A stretch of 64,000 nucleotides of DNA from Tethya wilhelma. Taxonomy: Eukaryota > Porifera > Demospongiae > Tethyida > Tethyidae. The notes under the pieces were generated by a model that did not search any database, was not told the DNA's origin, and worked only from the letters and a program-made list of their open reading frames with translations. Position numbers and translations under genes: made by a program. The stretch is taken from positions 7,731,070 to 7,795,069 of the forward strand of contig CAXIPT010000002.1 of NCBI GenBank assembly GCA_964030475.1, in the 5' to 3' direction. Position 1 is the first letter of the stretch. Every line of letters starts with the position of its first letter. This document shows, piece after piece, positions 33,401 to 43,565 of this stretch.

Positions 33401-36400
33401 ATGCGTCAGGAGCAAGATCGTATGCGATATCAAACCTCAATTCAAATTGACCATTTATCTCCTCTATTTGGTCAGCCTGCTGTTCAGAAAAAGATGCGAA
33501 ATTTCCACGCAATGATGGCAACTACCCAGTTTAACCGCTGTAATACTTGTTTGGAGCAATTTCCAAACGTGTCTATAGTTGGCCATCAGCAAGAATGTAG
33601 AAGGTGCTACCCAGACAAAAAAGTTCCCAAACTTTGTTCCCCTGCAAATAACATGGACCCGGGCCCAGTACCACCACAATTGCAGGTATATATGATTATA
33701 ATAATTTATTGTATACCTATTATACTTTGTTATTAATACTTTTTGCTATAATTATAGGGACTGACACAGGTTGAAGAGATGCTGATATCAGCTGTGATGC
33801 CAATCATGTCCATCTACAGGCTACCTCATGGCCAGTATGGATACAGTGGACACGTTGTTAACCTTCCACAGAATGTGCTATCATTTGCCACCTCCCTTCC
33901 AAGGTTGCCATCAGAGATTAATGTACTGGTTGTGAGAAAGGAGAAGGAACAATCACATCAAGATTTCCGTGTCCGTAGGCATGTTGTTCAGCAAGCATTG
34001 AATTGGCTGTTTGAGAACAATCGGTACTATCGAGCTAATCAACTTCGTATGAATGAAGATGCTCTTCGTCAGCTGCCGGAAGATGGAATCCTCTCCTCCC
34101 TAACATCCATTCAACCTGATGACCTCTCATCTGCTGGTCAATCATCTCAATTACCAGAAGAAGATCCATACACAGCACACCTGTCAAGCTCATTTGTTCC
34201 AAATGCAGCACACCAGAGCACAGAACAGGAAACCATTCGGCAAGCTGTGCAAGATCGACAATCTGGCACCAATTCTGCCTCTCTCATGTGGCCCACCATT
34301 GGAGGAGCTCCCATCAACGAGTTCAACACTGAGGGATACTTCTCAATGGCATTCCCCACTTTTTTCCTACAGGAAGAGCAGATTTCCTTGCGCAGCGATG
34401 CAATTATGTTACCATTGGCAACTACTTCAAGCATCTCATGATGTATGATGATGGGAGATTCGCAAAACATGCTCGATTCCGATTCTTTGCTCTCAACACA
34501 GAGATGCGATGGAGAGCACTCGGAGCTGGTCGTATCTACATCCGCCAGCATCCTGGAGATGCCCACTTGACAGTGGATGACCTGCGTGACATGGTCGGTC
34601 GAGAGGGAGAAGTCAAAGTCCTGCACTATGGAGTTAATCTACGAGGTACCAAGCAGTACTGGTTCCGCCAACGGAGTCGTCTCGTTGCCATGGTGGACAC
34701 CATTGGATTGCCTACCATCTTCTTCACACTCAGTGCAGCAGACAACCAGTGGCCAGAGCTAGCACAGCTCATCTGTCCTGAAGATCCCCACTCCAAAGCC
34801 AGTCGTGCCAAGGCCGTCATTGAAAACCCAGCTGTAGCTGACTGGTTCTTCTACCACCGAGTCGACAAGTTTGTGGATGTGTTCATTGTGGGTGTTCTAG
34901 GAGCCACTGACTACTGGATGCGATTTGAGTGGCAGCATCGTGGCAGTCCTCACGTCCATGGTCTGGCCTGGCTACCCAATGCTCCTTGATGTGGAGAAGC
35001 TCAAAACCTCTACATCACCAGATGCACTAGAAGCTACTAAGCAGGAGATCATCCAGTATGCTGACAAGATCATTTCCACCATCAATCCTGCTGTGTTGCC
35101 AGATGGAAGCAACATTGACGATGCTCCTTCACCCAAGGTGGACCCACACATCTGCAACAAGCCTTACTCAGAGGTTACCGACTTTGATGAAGACCTCAGT
35201 GATCTCATTGCTACCTGCCAACGTCATACACGTTGTTCAGAGGCCTATTGTCTCCGCACTCGCAACGGTCGACAACAGTGCCGCTTTGGATACCCCAAAG
35301 AACTGCTTCCACAGACTACTATTACAATTGATGACGATGGAGAGCCAACACTTGAATCAACTCGTAACGACCCAGTTATCAACAGTCACAACACAATTCA
35401 ACTGTCAGCTTGGCGTGACAATTGTGACATGCAGTACATTGTCTCTCGGCACAAAGTCATTCAATACTGCACCAAGTATGTCACCAAGAGTGAGCCTCGA
35501 TTACAGACACTGAAGGAAACATTCACCAACGTGGTTCGAAGCCTCAGTGATGGAAACAGATCACTCAAAGCTGTGCAGAAGTTGCTAACCAACTGTGTTG
35601 GAGAGAGAGACTACTCTGCCCAAGAGACATGTCACCTTCTGTTGCAACTGCCAATGTTCAAGTCATCTCGTGATTTCATTGTCCTCCCTCTGGATGGCTC
35701 ACGACAGGTCGAAGAGAATCTATCTGAGCAAGAGAGAGCAACAGTCCTCTCAATCCTGGATCACTACATGGTCCGTCCAGCAACATCCCAGTTCAACTCT
35801 ATCACTCTCTTGGAGTTTGCAAGGCAGTACACCATGCCCAAGGAAGCAAACACAGAGCCAAAGAGAAGACAAAAGAAGGTGGTTGTGATTTCCCGACCTT
35901 ACTGTTCTCCAGATCCTGATGGACCCAACTATGAGCAGTACTGTCAACAGTCGCTGATGCAACACAAGAGCTTCCGTCAAGTGATTGAGCTAAAAGAAGG
36001 TCACAACACTTTTGCTGAAGCATATGCCACTTTTTTACGATCTGACAACGTTCCAAGATCTCTTGAAGAGGATATCTTTCGACTACAAAGGCAGCAACAA
36101 GATCTAGAGTCTAATGAAGATCAACCTGAAGACAATGAGGTGTGTATTAAATAGAAATACATGTTTGTACCATAAATATCTCACTCAGTCAGGTTTTTTT
36201 ATTGCTCTTTATTATATATACAATCACATGACTCGGAACAGCAGCCTCAACGTAGTCAGCCACAGAGATCTCAAGATGAGTGGATGCTCATATGCCAACG
36301 CAATAGTGACCTCCAGCCTAATATTCCTTCAAATGATGAATTTGACTGGACATCAGCTGCACAGCTGTATCCAAACATCGAAGAAGCTCCTACCTTCATC

Positions 36401-37793
36401 ACAAGGCAGCGTCAAACAGCTGAGGAGCATCCTTTTACTACATCTGCTACTCCTGACAACCTGCAGGGTCGACAACTTGATGTCTACACTACTGTGAAGG
36501 ATCACTATGAGAGCAGCAACCCTCAACCATTACACATCATTGTCAATGGTACAGCAGGTACTGGCAAGTCGTATCTGATCCACTGTCTGTGATTGCTGCT
36601 TGGGAACAACCTCAAGGTGTCTGCTCCCACTGGTGTGGCATCATTCATCATCGAAGGTAAAACCCTCCACAGCCTGCTACACCTTCCAACTAAAGGAGAG
36701 TTCAAAGAACTGGAAGGCAACCGTCTTAGCCAACTTCAACAAGAGCTCTCAAACGTCAAGTACATCATAATAGATGAGATCTCTATGGTTGGAAGAAAGA
36801 TATTTGGTCAGATTGACAGACGTCTCAGACAAGCTTTTCCCCATGACGCCCAACAGGTGTTGGCGGCTGCTCCATGTTGGTGTTTGGGGACTTTGGCCAG
36901 CTGCCTCCAGTGATGGATCTGCCTACCAACAGTTTGACAAAGCCTTCACACTCACCCGTGTGATGCGCCAAGCCAGAGAAGACCCTGAGCAAACTCGTTT
37001 CAGAGACATCCTCCTTCGTCTCAGAAATGCTCAAGTCACTGTTGAAGATTGGAACTACCTGATGAACCAGACCCCAACTAAAGTGCAACAACAATCACTC
37101 TTTGTCAATGCACTCCACCTCTACCCAACTGTTGAAGCTGTTGTGGAATTTAATGTTGCCAAGCTGCACGAATGTGGCCATCCAGTTGCCACTATCAAGG
37201 CTGTCCACACAGGAGCCAATGCAGCTAAAGCTTCATCAGATGATGCAAGCGGTCTTGAACCAGTTGTACTACTAGCAAAGTCAGCCCGTGTGATGTTAAC
37301 CAGTAACCTGTTGGTTGAAGTTGGCTTGGTGAATGGTGCAATGGGCACAATTGAAGCAATCTGCTATCGCAGTGGAGGCCCACCTGATTTACCTGTTGCT
37401 GTAATGGTACGATTTGACCACTACTCTGGTCCAACACTACACGACGGAACTGTTCCCATCACTCCTCTCTGTCGCACATGGTTCACCTCTGGAGTGCAGT
37501 GCTCACGACTGCAACTCCCACTGAAGTTAGCATGGGCTGTAACCATCCACAAGTCACAAGGATTAACTTTGGACAAGGTTGTCATTGATGTTGGAAAGAG
37601 AGAGTTTACCTGTGGATTGACCTTTGTAGCTTGCTCTACAGTAAGACACCTCACAGACTTACTATTTAACCCACCGTTTCCATTTCAACGTCTGACAAGC
37701 ATTGCAAGAAATAAACGACTTCATGAGAGACAACAAGAGGATCAACGACTCCTCTCAATGCAACAAGATGACAACGAACCCACTCTCAACTTG

Positions 37794-37949
37794 CTGTGCA
37801 TGGATGAAGACACACCCTCTCCTCCAGAGTCACTGTGCATGGATAAAGACACACCCTCTCCTCCAGAGTCACTGTGCATGGATGAAGACACACCCTCTCC
37901 TCCAGAGTCACTGTGCATGGATGAAGACACACCCTCTCCTCTTGAATTC
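37794..37949 (+). repeat. 39-bp coding minisatellite at helicase C-terminus
   Basis: Four units of 39 bp (LCMDEDTPSPPES), nearly identical, just before the helicase stop. Acidic and proline-rich. Confidence 0.95.
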
Positions 37950-37970
37950 ACATCAACATAACATTCTCTT

Positions 37971-38049
37971 CAACACACACACACACATACACACATACAC
38001 ACACACACACACACATACACACACACACACATACACACACACACACACT
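37971..38049 (+). repeat. (CA)n microsatellite
   Basis: ACACAC run with TACA interruptions directly after the helicase stop codon. Confidence 0.97.
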
Positions 38050-38067
38050 TGTGAAGTTTGAAAAGGA

Positions 38068-38322
38068 TCACAATTGACATCAGAAGTTTGAAGAAAGAAG
38101 TTTGAAGACAGAAGATTGATGTCGAAGATTGAAGACAGAATATGCACGCTCTTGCATCAATAATTATGATGATAGCCAACACCATCGCGAATATGTGACA
38201 CTGCATCGTTGGCCCCCCACCCTACCACCCGTTTTGGGGCTGTCTGTGATGTGTTTTCAATCTTCGACACCAATCTTCTGTCTTCAAACTTCTTTCTTCA
38301 AACTTCTGGTGTCAACTGTTGC
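38068..38322. repeat. inverted repeat, ~60-bp arms, between the convergent Helitron genes
   Basis: 38070-38133 (purine-rich, AAGTTTGAAGA units) and 38258-38320 (TCTTCAAACTT units) are inverted copies spaced by about 125 bp. The arms also contain internal direct repeats of GAAGTTTGAAGA. It lies between the 3' end of the helicase gene and the 3' end of the - strand coiled-coil gene. Confidence 0.8.
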
Positions 38323-38502
38323 GTTGCACTGCAACTCAATACTATAATAATGTATCATTTATGAACATAATTATATATACTACTATATATAATACTTTGG
38401 AATAAATTCAGTAATTTTTCTTGCTTTGAAACAGTTTCACATTATCATAATACATGATCAATATTTTAATGACAACAATGGTTCAAATACGGTAACAACT
38501 GT

Positions 38503-39015
38503 TCACATATTGAGTTTAAACATCTTCCCTTCAGTAGTTTTACTTCTTAGTTCCTGACGAACCTTTTCTCTCTCCTCCTCTTCAAACCTAACCTTCCATT
38601 TTATCTCTTCTTTCATTTCTTCTTCTCTCCTTTTCTTAGCCCGTCGTGCACTCTCACAGTGTCTTTCATCTTCTTCTTTTCGTTCTAACCAATTCAATCT
38701 TTTACGAATACGAAAGTTATCACTTTCCAATCTCTCTATTTTATCATCTTTATCCTTTATCTGTTTCTTCAATAGAACTATTCTTTCTTCCTTTTCTCCA
38801 ATTGCTTCCTTCAACTTCACTGCTCTCTCAAACTCACACTTCCACTTTTCTTCTCTCTCCTCTATCTCGTTTTTCAATTTACTTTCACTGACCTGCTTTA
38901 CAAGCTCCAGATTCAAAAGTAATTGTTCTATCCGTTCATCTCTCTTTTCTACTTCTCTCACTTTCTCCGTTAGAAGTGCCTCCCAATCTAAAGAATCATA
39001 GTAAATTTCCGCCAT
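38503..39015 (-). CDS. coiled-coil protein inside the Helitron
   Basis: Intact frame of 170 residues from ATG 39015-39013 (MAEIYYDSLDWEALL) to TGA 38505-38503. Nearly the whole protein after residue 15 is a Lys/Glu/Arg-rich heptad pattern (for example LLKKQIKDKDDKIERLESDN), so it should form a long coiled coil. No family recognised. It lies on the - strand between the convergent helicase and the RPA-like gene, inside the Helitron ends. The open frame in an otherwise decayed element suggests either recent loss of the rest or selection on this gene. It could be a captured host fragment or an element-encoded accessory protein. An upstream in-frame extension exists but lacks coiled-coil character. 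Confidence 0.6.
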   Translation of the reverse strand: MAEIYYDSLDWEALLTEKVREVEKRDERIEQLLLNLELVKQVSESKLKNEIEEREEKWKCEFERAVKLKEAIGEKEERIVLLKKQIKDKDDKIERLESDNFRIRKRLNWLERKEEDERHCESARRAKKRREEEMKEEIKWKVRFEEEEREKVRQELRSKTTEGKMFKLNM

Positions 39016-39297
39016 AATTTTCCTTGCAGACAGAGAACACTCACATGTAAATATTGGTATACACGTGCATACCCACGTGTCCTCCATGCATACCTGCTAC
39101 ACATCCCATACACATTTCAAGCTGAAATACATGTAAGCAATTATCCCATTCTAGCTTGTCTTTCTAACTAGCCATGGCAAAAAGCTCATACAAATTCATA
39201 CAATCATTATTTTGCAACAGTCATTATAATTAGATAACAGGGAGTAGTTCAAGTACTTGAAGTTCATTCAGTCAGAGTTCGATCCAAAACTTAAGTC

Positions 39298-40379
39298 TCA
39301 CAGTTTCTTCACAGCAAAGACAACATCTCGCTTGTTTATACGAAACACACAACGAGGAGCATTCAACAGTTTGAAGCCCAAACTGCTAGCAGTAATACCC
39401 TCAACAATTCTGGACAGGTTAGGCTCAAATATAGACACATTCACATCACCTATATCAGTCGATACAACCACTTTGGCCGAAGTTGTCACTTCACACATTT
39501 TCATTTTCATGACAGCATGGCACTTCGTACAAGATCCTATGATTCCATCATCACTACTGACTTTACTTTTGCAAAATTTGCAAGAGTGATACTCAGCCGC
39601 ACTTATCACTGCTGTTATTTCACCTTCAATCGATTTTCCTGAACTATCCACATCCCCACACTCAGCTGCATCAACATCACACACTTCTCCCAAATCAGCA
39701 ATAATATTACACTCTTTGAGCTTCGTTTTGAAAATGAAAGATACTTTCGCATCTCATATTTACGAACACACACACCACTTAACTTATAGCTCTTTCCTTC
39801 CTCCATACTGTTTACATCATTCTCCCATAACACCAGACGACAGCAAGATGTACCGTCACTCACAAATACTTCCTGTTTCGACAGTTCACTTCCATCTGAC
39901 TTCTTCACCTGCTTCACATCTTCAACTTCCTTCACTTTAACTAGTACATCCACATACTGATTCACAGAAATATCAACAAGAGCATCCAATGTCACTTCTT
40001 TACATCCAGCAAGTTCACCAAAATCAATTCCTGCATACTTTCTAGGCGAATCTCCAACCTTCGACACACTGCTCAAATGAACCTCTAATTCACCATTCAT
40101 CTTACTCAACTTCACATCACTCTTATCAAAGACTATTGCAGCCTCAGCATTCTTAGCCTTTTCAATATCAGCAAGTAAAGAAGTCTCAAACGAACCAAAT
40201 CTGGCACGCTTCTTCCCATCACATATTTCTCCGTCGAAATACGACACGCTGGGATTCTTTCTACCTTTCTTCACGGAACTCAACGTTATAGGCACACCAT
40301 GAACGCTCACGCCTTTCCCCTCTTCAATCTCTGACACGTCAAATTCACGTTTTTCTTCAACTTTCGCCATCTCCAACAT
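39298..40379 (-). pseudogene. RPA-like single-strand DNA-binding protein, one frameshift
   Basis: Starts at ATG 40379. Residues ~100-215 form an OB-fold-like segment (LDALVDISVNQYVDVLVKVK, later EVFVSDGTSCCRLVLWENDV), the pattern of RPA70-type OB folds. Near 39730 the frame shifts by one base, and the protein then continues to 39298 with TKLKECNIIADLGEVCDVDA. That part has a zinc-ribbon-like C-x2-C ... C-x2-C group (CKFCKSK and SCTKC) and a final beta-rich segment, as in the C-terminal OB fold of RPA1. Several Helitron lineages are known to encode RPA-like proteins beside Rep/helicase; the likely role is protecting single-stranded intermediates. Transcribed opposite to the helicase. Confidence 0.8.
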
Positions 40380-40549
40380 CGAATTTTCTCCACGAGGTCA
40401 ATATGAACACTTTCTTGCGCATGCTCATAATTTAACACATGATATCAAGTAGGACTACACGTGATGCACTTGCGCAATAGCTAACGCGCACTAGCGCTGG
40501 CGCGAACTCCACGATGCCTGCATGCCATACAACTGGACCTGGCCACCAA

Positions 40550-40596
40550 GTTCTGTGCGCTCAGGCTCGCCCCAAAGATGCTTGCATCTGTCTAGT
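40550..40596 (+). other. Helitron 3' terminus (hairpin + CTAG)
   Basis: GCGCTCAGGCTCGCCCCAA, then a stem-loop GATGC-TT-GCATC (40577-40588), TGT and CTAG (40592-40595), then T. It matches the layout of the ends at 32619, 41546 and 41554 (-). Confidence 0.85.
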
Positions 40597-40974
40597 AATT
40601 TAGGGCGCAAATTTGCAAAACTAGTGAAAAATCGAAATGCTGGATAAAAAGATATAGGTACTTCCTGTTCTAAAGTACAGAAGCAATACTGTGCGATCGC
40701 GTTTTTGATATGCTCGACATTTGGCCATTTGGCGGAGAAACCCGGCGCCAGCCTCCTGGACTTGAAAAGCTTGCTGTAAGTTACCCAAAAGGTTGAATTA
40801 ACAGTATTTAGGGCGCAAATTTTTCTAGAGTGTCTTGTTAGCTTGCAATCTGAAGACTAAAATGCATTCAGTATCACTTTTAGTACTTAGCTACTGAGCA
40901 GCTGCCTGATGCATGTAGGCTCATCAATAATTCATATGTCACTACATTTCTAGCCATGCTGTGCCCGGACTTAC

Positions 40975-41295
40975 CTTCTTACTACTACTAGCATCCGATT
41001 CACTGGGTGCACACCATTTAGAAATAGTCAGTCGATCTCCATCGCATACTTGACCCTCATCGGTCATATCAACATAGCAGTTGAATTTCTTTACCCACCT
41101 CTGTAGCTTATAAGGTACTTTAGTTTGCCTTTTCAGCTCTTCTTCGTGTATCGGTGACAGGGGTACAAGGGAAATGTCCAAGCCAATCTTCCCCAGCTCT
41201 GACTCTACTGCTACAAGGAGTGACTCAGGCTTTGCTTTGATCAGCCTAGAGGATTCATCGATCTCAAAAAGAAGCTCCAACTCTGTCTGCTCCAT
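40975..41295 (-). CDS. first exon of an unrecognised gene, between two Helitron 3' ends
   Basis: ATG at 41295-41293 (context GAGTCATGG) opens 107 codons to a consensus AAGAAG|GTAAGT donor at 40974-40969, phase 0. The protein starts with an acidic helix, then a segment ESLLVAVESELGKIGLDISL, and a block YKLQRWVKKFNCYVD...GDRLTIS that looks like a small beta-grasp-type fold. I do not recognise the family with certainty. No next exon was found before the Helitron terminus at 40595. The frame is intact and the splice site perfect, so it is either a recently captured host exon or part of a larger Helitron transcript. Upstream is a dense array of TGACGT-like sites. Confidence 0.55.
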
Positions 41296-41344
41296 GACTC
41301 AAGTTGAACTGAATCAAGCACGTGGTACATTTGGTTCTGATTAA

Positions 41345-41466
41345 TGCACGTCATACTCTAAGGTTTGAACGTGACGTTCTAAACTCACTTGATGTCACGT
41401 TGCAACTTGAACGTGACGTCCTAAATCTTAGAACATGACGTTGTACGCCCTTACAACGTCACGTTG
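41345..41466. promoter_or_regulatory. array of six TGACGT-type (CRE/bZIP-like) sites
   Basis: Sites of the form AACRTGACRT lie at about 41345, 41369, 41390 (inverted), 41409, 41431 and 41453 (inverted), roughly every 20 bp. They are 50-170 bp upstream of the ATG at 41295 of the - strand exon. TGACGT is the core of CREB/ATF binding sites. Regular spacing and mixed orientation suggest an enhancer-like promoter module, or an old minisatellite. Confidence 0.6.
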
Positions 41467-41504
41467 GCGTTAAGGGATTTTTGTTACAAACCGCTTGCCA
41501 TACG

Positions 41505-41547
41505 ATCGCTCTGGCTCGCCCTTCAATGCACGGTGCATTCCCCTAGT
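41505..41547 (+). other. second + strand Helitron 3' terminus
   Basis: CTCTGGCTCGCCCTTC, stem-loop AATGCAC/GGTGCATT, CCCCTAG at 41546, then T. No matching 5' end lies between 40596 and 41505, so this end either belongs to an outer or older element or was used by read-through from 32623. Confidence 0.7.
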
Positions 41548-41553
41548 AAACTA

Positions 41554-42420
41554 CTAGCATGATGTAGTACATCGAGGGGGCGAGCCTGAGCGCGTTATTT
41601 GTGGGAAGAGAACGTGCTGTATATTCTTGCGCATGCGCAAAATGTCTAGGAAACAAGAGAACAAGCAAGAGTAGTCACTCCAATGGTGGCAATGAGACAA
41701 CCAGTACTCCTTGGTACCTCGTACACTTGCTGTATAGGGGACTTTCACGGCTTGCAAACTCTTCTCACTCTTGACCAACCAGTTGCTAGGTCGTCAACTG
41801 TCAAGTACACTGTATATAGGCATCTCCAGGGTGCATGTGCTGGCAGTTGTAGATATGAAGCACTCTCTATCGCATACTTGTGTTGAGTAGCTTCCCTCCG
41901 GCGCTGCTGTACTACACCTTGAAGAGCTCATGAGGCAGTATTTCTTGATTGAGAAGAAGACGATATCTGTGTCAGAATGTCAGTGTCACTGTGAAATTGT
42001 CAATTAGCTGATTAGCTAGGAAGTTTTCTCAGTGTTGAAGAGCAATTTGGCCATCATAGTAGGCGGAGCAAGTGTGAGAGGCTTGGCGTTGCTAGACTAG
42101 CATGGTGTCATAGTTGCTCAATATTAAATTTGCTCCTGCATGAGGTGTAGTCTCTCTAGGTCTGCTTCAAGAGATGGTATCTCTCAGGAGTAGTGTCCCC
42201 ATGGCAGTATCTGCTCAGATGCTTCAGCTCTAGACGGGCCTGGCCGTCTCAGCCTCAGGAGTGGTCTATGAAGTTGGTTTCAATTTGAGCTCTGACAGTC
42301 CGGCTCCTCATGAGTGGTCTGCGCAACGTTGTCTCTGCGTCGAGTTTCCTTTCTCTTTCGCATTCTCATAGATCTATGCTGGCAAGCTACAGTCAAGTCT
42401 CTGCCGGACGTGTATATATG
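41554..42420 (-). mobile_element. decayed - strand Helitron with 3' end at 41554
   Basis: On the - strand the element ends CGCTCAGGCTCGCCCCCTC, stem-loop GATGTA-C-TACATC, ATGCTAG, followed by TAG. Just upstream (41610-41810, -) is a Rep relic: TTGACAGTTGACGACCTAG and later GGTACCAAGGAGTACTGG align with the Rep region around 34565-34665, but with frameshifts and a stop. Further upstream, 42300-42420 resembles the Arg-rich ORF start. The element is heavily deleted. Confidence 0.6.
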
Positions 42421-42880
42421 TATTATTATATGTATCGAAAAGTGGCAATGGACCGCACAATAGGATCTGACTAAATTTCACCGTAACCCCATCGTCACTG
42501 CACTGCCGGCATAAGCGCTGCGCAGTCGGGTGGGTGGTACGTACGTACGCTCGTGCGTAGTGTCAGTGCGGTGCGTACTAATCACCTTGCTAGTTCGGGA
42601 CACGAGACAAGGCTAAGCGCTCATGAAGCTATATAGAACTGGATGAAACTTCAAGGGAGGAAATTAGTGACATATCTAGCTGACAGCCACAAGACCTCAA
42701 AGGACCCAATGTAAGAAACGGTTTATAACTGAGGGGGGGGGTGAGGGGTTGTAAAGCTACAGAAGATTGGATAATAATTAATTTGGGTAAGTTTTAAATG
42801 GTTATTGAAACATCTATAAGCATGTAAATGGTGTGAATTGCATCCCCTTTACCTTCAATGATCAGCTACATACATATAAG
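42421..42880. other. intergenic, nothing recognised
   Basis: Contains a G-run at about 42732-42750. No gene or repeat assigned. Confidence 0.4.
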
Positions 42881-43565
42881 CAGCCGTCAATGTACATCAA
42901 AAATTTTAGGATCCAATACCACAAACCAACACAAAGAGATTAGATACCCATTCAAGTGAGTTTGACTAAATATAGCTATATTTGGCTAGAAATTAAAAGT
43001 AAGAGGGATGTAATGAATGTGTTTAATATGCTCGTAAAAGTAAAAATAACCATCAGTCCATGTCATGGTGACTAAAAATGTAGCCAGGATCCAATACCAC
43101 AAATCAAGACTGAGAGATTACATAGCCAATCCTATGAATTTAACTGGTTATTGGGACATTTGCAACCATGTGAAACATGTTCATTAGATACTTTTAAACT
43201 ATAATTCCCAGTCACACATATATATGTAGTCATCGCTCCACATCAAGGAGAAATTGTTAGGATCGGATAACACAAATCAACACTGAGAGACTATATACCT
43301 TATCCAGTGAGTTAACCAGGTTAATTAGACATTTATGAGCATTTAAACATGTGCTTTTAGGTCCTTTGTTCCTTTGATTTCCAGTCACATAGATATATGT
43401 AGCCATCAATCAGTCCCGGGCATATCAAAGTGGAAAAGTTAGGATCGGATAACACAAATCAACACAGAGAGATAATATACTCAATCCAGTGAGTTTAACT
43501 GGTTATACAGACATTTTTTAGCTTGTGAAACATGTGCATTAGATACTTTTAACTTTTAATCTTCA
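42880..43565 (+). repeat. satellite-like tandem repeat, ~178-bp unit, four copies
   Basis: The block TTAGGATC(C/G)(A/G)ATA(A/C)CACAAA recurs at about 42906, 43083, 43257 and 43438. Each is followed by a CAGAGAGATTA-type block and a GTGAGTTTAACTGG-type block. Units are diverged by eye by 15-25%. Confidence 0.85.

Larger units (their letters stand above)
32879..37961 (+). pseudogene. Helitron Rep/Pif1-helicase (three exons, multiple lesions)
   Basis: Exon 1 (32879-33685) is the Arg/Glu-rich repeat region plus a CX2C-like Cys segment. A 72-bp phase-0 intron (33686-33757) follows. Exon 2 (33758-36139) is the Helitron-like N domain and Rep: HUH motif SPHVHGL near 34955, and the two-tyrosine motif QYCTKYVTK with Tyr codons at 35465 and 35477. 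A second intron (36140-36241, phase 0) leads to exon 3: Walker A GTAGTGKS (36548-36571), Walker B IIIDEISM (36761-36784) and later helicase motifs to VTIHKSQGLTLD. Lesions: one base missing in the T-run at 34360-34365; one extra base near 34988; in-frame TGA at 36590-36592; a frameshift near 36860; a small deletion plus shift near 36920. The product would have nicked, transferred and unwound element DNA; this copy cannot make it. Confidence 0.9.
32623..40595 (+). mobile_element. autonomous-type Helitron, decayed (~8 kb)
   Basis: 5' end TTGGGGCGAGCCTGAGCGAG at 32623, three bases after the previous Helitron ends. 3' end: GCGCTCAGGCTCGCCCCAA, hairpin GATGC TT GCATC, TGTCTAG at 40595, then T. The two ends share an inverted block of about 18 bp, unlike textbook Helitrons, which lack TIRs. 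It contains Rep/helicase (+), coiled-coil protein (-) and RPA-like protein (-). Helitrons move by rolling-circle replication, with the Rep HUH nuclease cutting the terminus and the hairpin acting as terminator. Confidence 0.85.

Noticed and set aside
33005..33433. 142-residue repeat protein on the - strand
   Set aside because: Shadow of the 69-bp coding minisatellite of the Helitron; repeated units keep both strands open.
34147..34626. 159-residue frame on the - strand
   Set aside because: Antisense shadow of the Helitron Rep reading frame.
36114..36497. 127-residue protein overlapping the Helitron intron
   Set aside because: Out of frame with the helicase and spans the proposed intron 36140-36241.
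37702..38061. 119-residue His/Thr-rich protein
   Set aside because: Another frame of the 39-bp minisatellite plus the CA microsatellite.
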